Below are positions 1-11,996 of a stretch of 64,000 nucleotides of DNA, one piece after another. Numbering within the stretch: the stretch's first letter is position 1; every line of letters begins with the position of its first letter. This DNA comes from Aaosphaeria pasadenensis (Eukaryota > Ascomycota > Dothideomycetes > Pleosporales). The translations under genes were made by a program, and so were the position numbers. Under the pieces are notes generated by a model. It made no database searches, had not been told where the DNA came from, and saw nothing but the letters and a program-made list of their open reading frames with translations. Location of the stretch: contig JAKLMB010000020.1 in NCBI GenBank assembly GCA_022813625.1, forward strand, positions 678,750-742,749, written 5' to 3'.

Positions 1-1151
1 AAGGTATATCAAACACATATCCATTACAAAAAAAGCAACATCATCTGACTGTACTGTTTGGAAATCAGCTCCTATTGGCCTCTAACTGCTTCTACTTTCT
101 CTGCAATTGGGTCGTCAAACACGCCCTCCTCCTCTTCTACACCGAGATCTCACGTGAGAAGTCCCATCACTACGCCATCAACTTCATGCATTTCATCGCA
201 TTTGGCTTCGGCTCGTCCTCCATCCTCGTGAACATCTTCCAATGCCGTCCATTCCGAAAGGCGTGGGCGCCGGAAATATCGGGATACTGCGTGAATATCG
301 ACTACTTCCTCTACGCCAACGCGAGCATCATGCTCACGACCGACATCGTCCTATACGCCATGCCTGTCGTCTTCACAAGGAAGCTGCAGTTGAGGAGGGC
401 CCAGAGGATCGGACTGAACTGCCTCTTCGCATTAGGCGGCCTGTAAGTTGAACACCCCGCACACTTACCTCATACCTACAACCACCATACTAACAACCAC
501 ATCAGCGTCCTGGCAGCCAGCGCCGCAAGAGTGAACGCGGTCCACAAGCTCGCCGTCGAACCCGATCTATCATGTAAGCCCACCCCACCCTTAACAAACT
601 CCCCATACCAAGCACGAGATCTGACATTCCTCTTCCCAGGGTGGTTCGCCAACGCGATGATCTGGTCCGTCCTGGAAAACCACCTCGCCATCGTCGTCGC
701 CTGCGCTCCCAGCGTGAAAGTAATCGCCTTGCTCGCCTTCCCGCGCGTGACATCCTCCATCCGAGGCGTCGTCTCGAAAGTGACGCCCTCGTCCTCGCGC
801 TCCCGGTCCCGCGCCTCGGGCGCCATCGACCTGGAGACTGGATCGATGTCGACGACGCGGAAGAGTGACCAACTCAAGCCGACACCGTACAGCACCCCCT
901 TGCCGTCCCCTGCGCTCACTGTCGACACGAGGAAGAGCCGTGCGAGTCGCGCGAGCGGGGGATTCGCGAAGTGGTTTCGCTCACCGACGAGCCCGAGGGC
1001 GCTGGAGAGCGGGGATAGCATCGAGGGGCATGGGTTGGTGTATGCGGAGGAGTTGAGGAGCGTGCATGTCGAGCATACGATTACGGTGGAGGAGAATAGG
1101 AAGAGCCATGACGCTGCGATCGCTGGTGGGGGTACCGTCCATGCGATGTGA
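1..1151 (+). CDS. Rhodopsin-like integral membrane protein, 3' part (5' end outside window)
   Basis: Fungal rhodopsin-domain (SAT4-type) seven-helix plasma-membrane protein of unknown ligand. I read exons 69-442, 506-573 and 640-1151; the joins CT|C and T|GG keep frame. Bases 1-68 look like the end of an intron (CTGAC branch near 46, acceptor ATCAG at 64-68), so one or more 5' exons lie upstream of the window. Visible signs of the family are hydrophobic helices, the YTEI/F...CRP loop (FQCRPFRKAW) and the late helix with WSVLENHLAIVVACAP, which normally closes the membrane core. The remaining roughly 130 residues form a Ser/Arg-rich cytoplasmic tail. Family identity is clear from these motifs; function in this family is mostly unknown and none is assigned here. 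Confidence 0.85.
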
Positions 1152-1707
1152 GTTTAGGCTTTGGGATGGGGGGTTTGGGATTGTAGTTTGTTAGCGCTTT
1201 TCTTTCTCTTCTTATGTATATTACTTAGGGTTTCTTGGAACTTTTGATTGATGGAGTTGATGGTCATGGTGTTATGATGGGTAGCATGTACTTGTATGAT
1301 ACTTTCATGGTGTATGGATTCTGGGATCGGGAGGTCACCGTCATGATGGGGAAGGTTTTTTTTATTGATTTGTTGTTTTATTCCGGGGCTGGACGAATTC
1401 ATGTTGATCATCCCTGGCTTTACGATGAAGCTTCAAGAGATACCTCAACTGCCAGAGTGATCATACAAATGCCAATAGGACTGATGGCATTCGCCAACCC
1501 AACCCATGCCCTGAACCGTACCGTCCTGACGAAACGCCAGTGAATATTCGTCTCACTCATTCCAATGAATACCAGATGTCGGTGAGTTTGAAGACCCGTT
1601 TACCCATCCAGTGAACTTGGATCTGGTCATTCGAAATATTAGTTACGTTCATTCACTTGGATAACTCGAATGATTAGGTCAATTGAACTCACTGAGACAT
1701 GTGTGTC
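1152..1707. other. Intergenic, convergent 3' ends
   Basis: This 556-base stretch lies between two genes whose 3' ends face each other. It contains T-rich tracts (for example 1370-1380) compatible with 3' UTR and polyadenylation. I see no coding region or structured RNA in it. Confidence 0.5.
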
Positions 1708-2354
1708 TCAAATACGCCTAGTAGCTTCGTATCTGTTTTCAAAATGTCAGTTCATTCACTTTAGAATAGATGAACGATTGGTGGGACTCACTCGGAGACA
1801 TCCTCCCAGACAGAGTTGCCGTCATCATCGGGGATCTCAGTGGGCAAGCCAGCCCTCTTGTTGTCGACGAAGACGCGCATGGACTTGGACATTGGAAGAT
1901 TGTCGACCCCTTGGACATGCTGAAAGTTGGTGGGGAGGCCGATCTTGGGCTTGCTGCTGCCACCAATGTTGATGCGGCCGAACGTGCGCTTGACGCCTAG
2001 GCCGATCTTCTTCCAGACGGACTTCTTGCGGTGGATAGGCGGAGGCAGCTCGAAGTGCGCCATGGGCGGGACGGTGCGAGGAGGTTCGTTCCTGGGGAAC
2101 TTGGGGAGTGCCGTGAGACTCTCGCAGCCTCGATCATAGCCGCGCTCGTTGCCGCGCTCGTCGAAGAGAGTAGTAGTAGAGTCATTGTAGACGCGGCGGG
2201 GGCCGTAGGGGAGCGCAGTCTCGGTGTGAGCGGCGTGATGATTCAAGTACGGGACCGGTGGAGCCTGTTCCTGAGAAGAATTGAAGTCAGCAGTGCTCCT
2301 AGAGCCAAAGATAACGCTCGCCAAAGGGAACCCGCTGTAGCTACGATTAGCCAT
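1708..2354 (-). CDS. Unknown small basic protein, probable C-terminal intron
   Basis: I do not recognise this protein. Reading starts at the ATG at 2354-2352 (context GCGATGGCT); the open frame continues upstream to 2501 but that stretch is CT-repeat sequence and probably 5' UTR. Without splicing it is 188 residues and stops at 1788. The stop overlaps a good donor (GA|GTGAGT at 1791), followed by an ACTGAC branch site and a CAG acceptor at 1735-1733, giving a 59-nt intron and a final exon 1732-1708 that adds seven residues (195 in total). The protein has Pro/His-rich N-terminal and middle parts, a basic patch (KKSVWKKIGLGVKRTFG) and an acidic end. No domain or membrane segment is visible. Cytosolic or nuclear location is a guess. 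Confidence 0.5.
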
Positions 2355-2409
2355 CGCTGGGAGTGAAGAATAGAAAGTGGTGCCAGGGAATGGTGATGAG
2401 TGGTGGTGA

Positions 2410-2466
2410 GGTGAGAGAGAGAGAGAGAGGGAGGGAGAAGAAGAGAGCGACAGGAGGGAGAGAAGG
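2410..2466. repeat. GA/CT low-complexity tract
   Basis: A GA-rich microsatellite-like run lies just upstream of the start at 2354. In the direction of the minus-strand gene it is a CT-rich leader, which is common in fungal 5' UTRs and promoters. Confidence 0.7.
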
Positions 2467-3692
2467 TGATATAGCAAGCCAAGCTCGCAATCGCCCTTCA
2501 CGCAGGCTTCAAGATAGCCTAGCGGTCAAGGTGAAGGTGAAGCTGGCGGACACAATAGTAACGCAATTTGCACAATGAAGTCGTTTGGACAGGCACCAGT
2601 TTGATTTTGCACATGATCCCTAAGATATCTCTTTCCGTATGTTGTACTATGCGCGCTCATCTCATTGAGATCTGGATTGACATTAGGCCACAAGGCATCA
2701 CTGTGGAACGGTGTCGATATAAGTTCAGCAATCATTGATTCATTATCAGTATGTGGAAAATCCTACTGATAGAGTGGTTATCACGTAGCTCATGCAATAA
2801 GTTCAGTAGGAAGATATATGTAGGTATGTGTGAGTCCAGCATACGTGAAAATACAGAGATCCCTCGTTGTAGAAGGGTTGAGTCATAGTCTGGCGTATAA
2901 AACGGCAGTGAAGCTAGAAATCATATCTTGGTGATATTGGCGGCAGGAGAACTTAGGGCGGAATTGAGTATCATAAACGTTCTTCTTTGCAACAGATATG
3001 TGATCACGAGCAGCAATGTATCGTTCGGCCATTCTATTTGAGAGGAATAGACTTCATTGTAAAACCATTTGGAATTGTTAGCTATAAGATAATAACTTGT
3101 ATGTTGTTGTTCTGGCGGTAACGGCGGTGGTGTTGAAGTTGTGGAGAATATGGCATGGAGGGCGCTAGACCGGATATAGGTAGTGAGTAAACACTTCTCT
3201 CTGATTGGTCCTCGGTTGGATTGACTGATTAACCGAACCGAGAGGGAGCGATTGCGAATGAGTCTGACGTGAAGAAACGTATGCCTGTACCTGGATGGTT
3301 TCTTACGAGATATACGCTTCTTTAGGAGAATAGATTGACTCAAAATCATATCCATAAGTTGGTTATTTACCTTCTGGATATCCCGGCTGTGACCGCAAAC
3401 ATAATAGATCCGATTGGAAACGCCTTTGAAGCCGTCGGCTGCCGACCTTGGAGACTACGCCTCATGATCCCTGCATTCGCTGGAGTAGTTACCCACCTTT
3501 AGGGTTCGACCCGCCACTTGAGCTCTTTTTTCCATTTAATCAGTCCAGACAATTACAAAACGCCTGCCATCACACTCTCTCCATACTTCCCACATCCTTT
3601 ATAAACTCTCCCAATCCTCTCACATTCTCCCTCTCCACCTACAACCCTCTCAATCACCCCCTCGACCTCGATCCTAACCCACCGCCGCCGCC
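2467..3692. other. Divergent upstream region; HEM2 promoter at right
   Basis: About 1.2 kb between a minus-strand gene and HEM2. I see no convincing gene. Close to HEM2 there is a TATA-like TTTATAAAC at 3598-3606 followed by a strongly pyrimidine-rich leader up to the ATG at 3693. This pairing is typical of well-expressed fungal housekeeping genes. The rest is unremarkable. Confidence 0.45.
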
Positions 3693-4861
3693 ATGTCTTT
3701 CTCTTCCCTCGTCTCAGAAATCGCCTACCGGAACTCGGAACGGGACGACATGCGCTCACAGGTCTCGAAGGCACGCTCATACGCCAGCACCGCTGCCACC
3801 AGTGTGAGCATTTCGGGAGACATTGGCAGTCAATTGCATGGAGGCTACAGCCATCCTCTCTCACGAGCATGGCAGGCCGAGCGACAGCTGACAAAGGTTC
3901 GGAATGACTTCCAACTCTTCACTCCGGATTCCGCACGACTGACTCCTCCTAGTCCATGTTGATCTACCCTCTCTTCGTCTCAGATCAGCCAGATGAGGAG
4001 ACTTTGATCCCTTCCCTCCCCAATCAGTACCGCCGTGGTCTGAACAAACTCGTTCCATACCTTACTCCCCTCGTCGCAAAGGGCCTCAAGTCGGTTATAC
4101 TATTCGGTGTACCAATCGCACCCGGTGCGAAGGATGCCCTGGGTACTAACGCAGACGACCCGAAGGGCCCCGTCATCAAGTCCATTCGTCTCCTCCGTCG
4201 TCATTTCCCAGACCTCTTCATCGTTGCCGACGTTTGTCTTTGCGAGTATACTTCACATGGTCACTGTGGAATCCTCCGAGAGGATGGCAGCTTGAACAAT
4301 GCTCTTTCCGTAGACCGAATCAGCGACGTCGCAATGGCATATGCCCAGGCCGGTGCACACTGCGTGGCCCCGTCGGACATGAACGATGGCCGTATCCGTG
4401 CCATCAAGCTGAAGCTCATCGAGGGCGGAATTGCACACCAGGTTCTCCTGATGTCCTACTCTGCGAAGTTTTCCGGGTGCTTGTACGGCCCATTCCGTGA
4501 CGCGGCTGGATCGTGTCCATCCTTCGGTGACAGGCGCTGCTACCAACTCCCTCCCGGCGGACGTGGTCTCGCTCGACGAGCTATCACCCGAGATATTGCC
4601 GAGGGAGCAGACATCATTATGGTCAAGCCTGCAAGTCAGTATCTTGATATCATTAGCGATGCCAAAGAAATTGGAAAAGACATGCCAGTTGCCGCCTACC
4701 AGGTTTCAGGCGAATACGCCATGATCCATGCAGCTGCTGCAGCGGGTGTGTTCGACCTGAGGCAGATGGCAGAAGAAGCCACGCAGGGTATCCTTCGCGC
4801 AGGCGCCACCATCGTGGTGAGCTACTTCACTCCCGAGTTCCTGGACTGGTTGAACAACTAA
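3693..4861 (+). CDS. HEM2: Porphobilinogen synthase (delta-aminolevulinate dehydratase)
   Basis: Second step of heme synthesis: condenses two 5-aminolevulinate molecules to porphobilinogen in the cytosol. Exons 3693-3896 and 3953-4861 flank a 56-nt intron (donor GTTCGG, branch CTGAC, acceptor TAG); the join gives LTK-S-MLIYPLF, 370 residues, normal for fungal enzymes. The zinc-site cysteines are C163, C165 and C173 in DVCLCEYTSHGHCG. The two substrate-binding lysines are K240 (SYSAKF) and K293 (IMVKPA), the latter the Schiff-base lysine. GPFRDAA and YQVSGEYAM are also conserved. The donor GTTCGG is weaker than usual, but without splicing the frame is lost. All catalytic residues are present. 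The N-terminal 65 residues are Ser-rich and of fungal type. Confidence 0.97.
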
Positions 4862-5626
4862 GCGAAGTTGTATCATTCTTTGGTTGTTTCCATTTTCTCT
4901 CCCTGGCGTTGGATCTCCTAAAATCTCCTCTTCTGTGCTCTTCTCTTTTCGTTCGCGATTTTTTAAAAGGATACCTAGGCGTGATTTGCATTGTTATGGA
5001 TTCCATCTGTTCATGCGACGTAAAAAGTCAGACAGATCTTACGCGTACATATACATATATCTATGGTGATGACGGAGCGGAACACATTTTAGACATCCGT
5101 TCCGATTTACATGCTATATTTAGCTAGCTTCCACCCTACATTGAGATATAATGACAATTTTCATGACACACTATCAAACCATTTACTGCCTGTGTGTAGA
5201 TGCAAGAACCTCTGTGAAGACCTCAAGTATGCTCGCTTCGACTGATATCATTTATGGGTGTTTGAATGTGAGCGTGTGGTCCACCCCTTGGGCTACTTCT
5301 CAGGCAAACTTTGTTCACTTTGATAGCAACTTCTACGACTCCTTCCTTCTTCGTCGGAGGGCTTTTTCTCTTCCTCGCAATGCATGAAGTATGCCGACAT
5401 CCCCACGGCCGTCTGCAATATTGTAAGTTCACGCTTAAATGATACTCTGTGACATATCTCAAGGTTCACTTAGACCTGCGGGTATGGTCCACTGTCGGTA
5501 CTGTTAAGTAGGTATTCAATTTCAAAAAAAACAATTGTGCACGTTGAAAAATAGCTGACGTGCAAGGTGTATAGGTGAACCGTATTAAGACACCCACAAG
5601 GCCTTTGCTACCAGCATTATGGGAAA
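4862..5626. other. Intergenic, convergent 3' ends
   Basis: 765 bases between the ends of HEM2 and the dehydrogenase gene. Short AT-rich pieces fit 3' UTRs (for example alternating AT near 5045-5065). No further gene or RNA structure recognised. Confidence 0.5.
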
Positions 5627-6604
5627 TCAAGCAAAAGCTACAGTCTGCCGTTCACACCATTGAGCAAAAGCCTTAGCAACACCTGTACCGCCGTCCTCTT
5701 CATCTGCCATAGCTGCCACCAAGTCAGGCCTCGGGTTCGGGTGAACGCGTCCCCACGGCACAATGTAGTTCCCCCCGTCTTTCATACTCAGCTCACTCGA
5801 AAGCCCCGCCCAGAGCTCAGTATAAGCCCCGTAGACAGGTTGATACAACAGTGGATAAGCCAAGATGGTAACAACGCTAGGAAGATGGCGCGTCAAGTTC
5901 GACTTCAGGTTCCCGGGGTTCGCAGTCACGCTGAGTATCCCGTCGTCTCCGGCCTGCGATGCAAGCTGGCTCGCGAGAAACCAGTTCCCGGCCTTGCTGA
6001 TCGCGTAGTTCTCCTGCTGGCTGCTGGGTGGGTCGGAGATTCGCGCCATGTCGAGTCCGTTCATCGGGGCGCCGAAGTCAACGGCGATGGAGGACGTCCA
6101 GATTACGCGCACTGTTGCAGGGGGGTTATCTCTTGCGGTCTTTCTGAGGGTGGGTAGGAGTAGTTGTGTGAGTAGATAGGGCCCGAGGCAGTTTGTTGCT
6201 AGCTGGAGCTCGTGGCCCTGGGTTGATACGGAGCCTGTTGGTGGGCACGAGACGCCGGCGTTGTTGAACAGTACGTCTAGTCGTGATTCGGCGGCAGTGA
6301 ATTTCTCGACGGCAGATTTGATGGTGGTCAAATCATCGAGTGCGACATGGAGAAATCGGAGTTCTCCTGGAGCACGAGAGCTTAAAGCACTCTCTTTGAT
6401 CTTCTGAATGGCATCTGTTGCATTTGATTCCGAGCGACCTGCCAGGTATACAGTGCCCCCGGCTTCGTAGAGAATCCTACATAGCTCGTAACCGATTCCT
6501 GACGAGCCGCCGGTGACAATAAACACCTTGCCCTGCTGACTGGAGAGATTGGCTTCTGTCAGAGTCGGGCTGGGAGGGAAGAATTGTGAGAATGTGGCAC
6601 CCAT
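5627..6604 (-). CDS. Short-chain dehydrogenase/reductase (SDR)
   Basis: NAD(P)-dependent oxidoreductase of the classical/retinol-dehydrogenase-like SDR type, 325 residues from the ATG at 6604. The frame is open upstream to 6865 but homologous fungal SDRs typically begin with this MGATFSQ-like start, so I use it. The cofactor motif TGGSSGIG is at 31-38, NNAG at 114-117, the catalytic serine in WTSS around 171-172 and Y200-xxx-K204 in YAISK. The PG motif after the active site (TANPGNLKS) is present. No intron is needed. The substrate cannot be told from sequence. Stand-alone gene, not in an obvious cluster. Confidence 0.92.
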   Translation of the reverse strand: MGATFSQFFPPSPTLTEANLSSQQGKVFIVTGGSSGIGYELCRILYEAGGTVYLAGRSESNATDAIQKIKESALSSRAPGELRFLHVALDDLTTIKSAVEKFTAAESRLDVLFNNAGVSCPPTGSVSTQGHELQLATNCLGPYLLTQLLLPTLRKTARDNPPATVRVIWTSSIAVDFGAPMNGLDMARISDPPSSQQENYAISKAGNWFLASQLASQAGDDGILSVTANPGNLKSNLTRHLPSVVTILAYPLLYQPVYGAYTELWAGLSSELSMKDGGNYIVPWGRVHPNPRPDLVAAMADEEDGGTGVAKAFAQWCERQTVAFA

Positions 6605-7719
6605 ACTTTGCGAGTTGCTGAAGTCAAGGATGTCTAAAGCAAGAGGTGCTTTAATATAGTCAGGTGACAAGCTTACTGCTTCGAGCATTACGAACAAACC
6701 ATCAACGAAAATTGCAGCACAGCGTACCTTACTTTTTTTTTTTAGTATCCCTAAAACAATTGATGCTAGATTATCAGCTTTTTCAAATCGCGCTACTCTT
6801 GTTCGATCTTCAAGTTGATGAGGTTGGAGGCTACCAGTGTCCAGTGTAGACAAGCAGTGCGGCACAGCGAGCTAGACACGTCCTCTCAATATAACCACTT
6901 CTCCACTTCGTCCTTCATAATTACATGGTGCAAATGGCAGACAACATATTTGCTAGCTCCTTTGATAAGCATGCCGACATTTTGGTCTGCTAAGTTTCAT
7001 CCTCACACGGCAGCACTGGGACGCCGAGTATACGGTTACGCAACGGGGGCCATATTTTCTCTCCAGATTTTGTTCACAGATGTCTAGTAACACTGCATGT
7101 AAGATCCAGAAACATCCCTCTTGAGCGCCAATATGCTGGCACCGGTCACTCTACAACAAGCTGATATACATCATACACTGTATCATCGTCTGCCCCCTAA
7201 GGAATCGACCAGGTCCTTCTGAAAGGTGTTCGACTTGGATTCACTCATGCTAAGAAAACCTCCCTTTTGGGTCACGAACAGACTTTCAAAATGGACCGAG
7301 CAGCTCTGAATTCGAGTAACCATACAAGTTTGACCAATGCTTTCGAGATGAACCTTCTTTTCACTACTCAGCGTACCTTAGAAGGCCTTCACTGTATTGA
7401 GTGGGTCAGGTAGGCAAGTCACAACGACAGCCGGCCATATGTGACTGTTATCCGTACTAAAAGCCGCACATATATTGAACGTTTGAAGCAGCTAGGCAAG
7501 GCAGCAACGTTTTCATCCGTCTCACAGCATACAAGTCAAAACCTGGTAGGGTTCGCCATGCGGCATCATAGTCTCAAAGAACTGCGTGACAACCTCCTTT
7601 TTCGGTTGTAACGTTCGTATTAACGACATCATACATGATATCTGTTCACCCTTGGGTTTGGATATCGTAATCTCACATCTAAATTTTCATACACTTCCTG
7701 ATAACGCGACTGCTCGATG
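6605..7719. other. Intergenic between SDR start and kinesin-5 end
   Basis: Contains the SDR promoter and leader at the left (poly-A/T run near 6728-6740) and the kinesin-5 3' region at the right. I see no gene in between. Confidence 0.5.
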
Positions 7720-10700
7720 CTAGCCACTACGTAGTCCACGTCTTTTGGTGAAGGAATTTCCCTCCGGTAGAGCACTACTAGCAGGACGTTTCAATGACTT
7801 TATGGGCTCCGGTGCGGGTTTCTCAGGGCCAGTGTTCTCCAGTGCACCCTTCGTGCTCATGATGTTCACCCTTCTCGGGTCTCTTTCACGCAGGCTGGCT
7901 GCGGGTATGGTTTTCACTGTGGGGTCAAGTTTCTCCAGCTGTCCGTGAGCGTCCACAAATACAGGTGTTTTGGCGGGCTTCTTACCCATGGTGTCGCACG
8001 CTGGCTGGTCAATCGCACCTCCAGCCTTCAGGCGCTCCAAAAGTCGATCACGATATGTAGTCCGTGGTATGGTTCTCGGGAAAGTGTACTCCTTGCGTTC
8101 GGGCGTCCTTCCAGTATGGCCAAAATCCTCAAGCCTGCTATACCCCACGCGGTCCCCTAGCTCCAGTATCAAAGCGCGCGCGTGTGCATATTTGTTCGTG
8201 TAGTGGAAAGATTCACGGAGATCAGTCATCTGTTCTGTGGTGTTATGAGCGTACGCTTCGTTCCGAGTTATCGATTCTGCCAAATCGTGATCAAGTCTGG
8301 AGTTCAAGCTCTGAATCGTGGCGTTAAGGTTATAGACTTGCTGCTCTCGCGTCCTGTGCAGAGACTCGGTCTTCTCCTTGATCTGGTCGATACCGGCCAC
8401 GAGGTTATCAACATCCGAAACCAGACTTTTACCGTATTCCATGGCAACTTCTTTGGTCTCCTCGCGGATTGTAGATGTCATGATCCTGGCCTCCTCCACA
8501 TGCTTTTCTGCCATCTGAGCAGAATTAGTTAGATCCGTACGATCCTCCGATGTTACTTACCTCGCAATCAGCATTTATGAGTTTGTCTGCCTTTTCGTGG
8601 GCCACGGTGAGATTATCGCTATGGCTGGCCGACTTCGCAATCAACTGTCCACAGTCTTGGGCGAATGAGGCTCCAGCAGAGGCATGAGTCTGCCCTTCGA
8701 CCTTGAGTTGTTCCGATATTCCGGTGATCTCTCCCATGCGCAGTTGTTGTTGCTGAACATTAGCTTCGACCAGGCTTTGAATTCGCTGCATCATATCCTT
8801 GGTTTCTTGCTCTCTAATGGCCTTCTCTCTGTCCATCAAAACCGTCAGAGCATCAATGGAGTTTGACTGATTTTTATCCAGCTGTTGATTCGCTTGAGTC
8901 ATCTCGCTTCGTAGACGTTCTAATTCTTCGCGCTGCTCAGCGGCTTCCTGTAAAAGGCTGTCGAAAATCGTCTTGAGATCTGCATTAAGACTGGTGTAAT
9001 TCGAGCACATCTGCGAGTAGAAAATTTCCATTCCTGCTGTCAGACTGTCCACCAGTCGTTCAAAGATTTGGCTCATGTTATGAAAGCCCATTTCAGCTTT
9101 CCCTTTGAGCTCTTCTGTGAGCGGGTCCATCTTGCGTAGTGCCTGATTGAGCTCATTCGTGGCTTCTTGACTCCGCGCCGCGCCCTCTTGATGCAATTGC
9201 TCAAAGCTTGTAGCTCGCTCTTTGAGATCCAGTTTTCTCTTATTGAGCTCTATCAACTCACGTTCCACGAATTCGCTCATCTGCTTCGAAAGCATATCGA
9301 CCAATCCTTGCTGCTCTGCCTGAAAACCGGCAAGTCGGCCATCGACCAACTTCGTCGTTTCCGCAACATCGATTTTGACTCTGCTATAGTGCGCTTGATG
9401 TCTCGTGCGTGATTCTGAATGCCGTTCCAATGCTGAATGCAGCTCTGTGATATCCGAGGTGGATTGGTCGAGCGTTGCTACTAGCTGCCGATGAAGGTTC
9501 ACAAGTTGCTGTTCGGTGCGCTCGAACTCCCGGCAGACAAGTGTTTCGTCATTCAGTTGTGACTTTGTAAGTTCCAGTGCTTCTTTTGTTTCTTCTAAAG
9601 ATGACTTTGTTTCCTCGAGAACACTTTGTGTAGCCTCGCTCTCCTTTTTCAGACTGTTACAATAGCTGGTGAGCTCAAGTAGGTCTTGTCCCTTACGGGT
9701 AAGTTTGCACTGAGCTGTTTCGATTTGCTCGCGTTGCTCCTTGACTAACGTTTTGTGCGATTCCCACTCACGGATCAGTTCCTCGTATGCGTCCTGTGGA
9801 AGGTACACTCCATTTCGCTGACGTGTAGCAGTGAGCTCCAATTTGAGCTTTTCGATCTCCTCGGTGAACTCCCTCAGGAGCGTCTTTTTAGGGATCAACT
9901 TATTAGTCTGAGGCTTGTTTTTGATATTCTTTGCGCGGAAAGCATAATCAAGCGTCGAAATCGTCTCTTCCAGACTCGATCTTGCGGGGGATAGTGTAGC
10001 GATAATGCAAGTCTTCGTTCGCCCACCTAGGGAATCTTGTAAAAGCCTCGTGAGTTTGGATTCGCGATATGGGATATGTGGTGAGTGATCAACAAGAGCA
10101 TTGATAACTCGGCCCAACGTGAGGAGGCTTTTGTTGATCAGACCAGCCTCTGCTGCACGTTTGCTTTCAGCACCAGACCGTCCAATATTCTCAGATCCGG
10201 CGAGGTCAACGAGATTCAGCTTTCCCAAAGAAAGAACTTCTTCACCAGAAGAAGTTATCCGCTTGGTGTACACCGTTATAGTGAAAACCGTATGGCTACG
10301 AGAGCTAAGATCGTTGCATTTCGTTGCCGCGACCTGTCGCTTGTCGCAACCGCTCCTCAGCAAATCGAGTCCCGTCTTTGCACATGTAATATATCGTTCT
10401 TCCATGCCTTGCACGACGGTGGCGTTTCCTCGCCTGGCGTCTCCATCGAAGATCTTGAGTTTGGACTTTTCCTCTGAAGAAAGGAGATCTCGAAGCTCTT
10501 CGTTGTATAGCTCAATGAACGATATCTTCACAGAACTTTCGCTGCCATCTCTTGTCGCTAAACCATCCAGAGATCCAAGGTTACGGAAGAGCGAATGCAG
10601 CACGCGGGGAATAATGCCGGCATCGTCTGGGAGAAGAACATGATCCGACATGTCGCCAGACATTGTGTACGTTTTGCCCGTCCCAGTCTGTCCATAAGCG

Positions 10701-11221
10701 AAGACGGTGCAATTGAAGCCGTTGAGAACCTTACGCACATGTCAGTCAATCCCTGAGCACACGGATCTTCGTATCTGGGATACACATACCTCGTCTAGCA
10801 CCGGCTTCACAACCTCGTCAAACACCATCTGCTGATCCGCCCTGGGCGAGAAGACCCCATCAAACGCGTACGTCTTGCCGCTCATACCATTCGACCCCAC
10901 CCCCACCGTCGTGCCTTTCAGACCATCCGTATGCACCACGACATCGCTCTTCTCTTGCACCTCGCGCTCGCTCCTACCGCGACACCGGACGAAAACATCG
11001 ATCTTGGTTTCGCTGCCTAGATCGCGGTTCCTTGCCGCGGTCGAGGCTGACGTCGCGTCGTCGGAGTCGCGTTCCTTGCGCTTTGTGCCCGCGGCTGCAG
11101 ATGCGTCTACATTGCTGGTGACAGGATCTGGACGAAGGGAAGTGCTGGTAGACATTTGGCGGGCTCTAGGTATAGATGTGGCGGAAGGGGGTCGCGAGCC
11201 TGTGGTGGTGTTGTCCTTCAT
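7720..11221 (-). CDS. bimC: Kinesin-5 (BimC/Eg5 family) mitotic motor
   Basis: Plus-end-directed homotetrameric motor that crosslinks and slides spindle microtubules. Exons 11221-10790, 10729-8561 and 8514-7720, all phase 0, give 1131 residues, close to other fungal BimC proteins. A Ser/Arg-rich N-tail of about 75 residues precedes the motor domain. P-loop GQTGTGKT is at 157-164, switch I SSRSH at 286-290, switch II DLAGSE at 319-324. The neck follows near 410, then long coiled-coil stalk segments (Gln/Glu/Leu-rich) to about 960. The C-terminal BimC box GRTPERKEYTFP has its CDK-type Thr at about 1004. Introns are 59 nt (donor GTATGT) and 46 nt (GTAAGT). The symbol follows the Aspergillus name for the family. 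Confidence 0.96.
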
Positions 11222-11996
11222 GGTTGTGTGACGTTTGTTGTAAGTTGAAGTGAAAGTGGATGCAAGGTTGACATTCCCAGTATTCGCAGTAAACGTCGGC
11301 GATGCTCTTTCTTTTTCCGCCCGTAAGATTGAAGTCGATTATATAGTAAATACTCAGAAGAAGAATCGAAGTGGAGAGAAAGGAAAATGGTGGTTGAGGG
11401 GTTGTATTTGAGTGAAGGTGGGATGTGAGCATTGTGCGGGCGTGTGGCTAAATGTGGTGTTTGTATGTAAACAACGTCCTTATTCGGCAACCGCTCTGCC
11501 ACACAAGCAGCCTGCGACAGCACTCAGGCTTCCTCTTCTCAGTGTTGACAGCACAACTCGACTTTACCTACTACCTACCTATACCTTGATATAAAAATAA
11601 ATATCAAATAGTACCTTTGATAAATGTTTGGTTAGACTCCGACGACACCAAGTAGAGATGCTGAGAATAGTGCAATCAATACACGCACGACGTCACATCT
11701 GGGGAGGGGGAGGGGAGGGGAACTTTTTTGCAATGGTGACGGGGACATGAACCGTGATTGAATTCGTATTTGACCAGCCTTTCGCCAACTCGATATGAGA
11801 TTTAAATGTGGTATTTAGCTACTCAGCAACCCGCCAGAAGAACGCCCATAGCATGCTTGCGTTAAGAAAAAAAAGGAAAAAAAGGAAATTTCATCCATTT
11901 TTCTCTTCTTTTCGTTCCTTGTTTTTTTTTTGTTCTCGTCCGTCAGTTTTTTGTTCCCTTTCATCATCCTAACCCGTGGGTGATGGTAGTGATGAT
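11222..11996. other. Kinesin-5 promoter and eL31 3' region
   Basis: 775 bases. A G-rich run (GGGGAGGGGGAGGGG-like, 11701-11720) and long A and T tracts (11868-11890, 11920-11950) are visible. The latter probably belong to the eL31 3' UTR on the minus strand. No gene seen. Confidence 0.5.

Noticed and set aside
476..1021. 181-codon minus-strand open frame
   Set aside because: Complete antisense shadow of exon 3 of the rhodopsin-like gene, whose frame carries the family motifs.
2921..3355. 144-codon minus-strand open frame
   Set aside because: No recognisable domain, composition unlike the neighbouring real genes, no splice partners.
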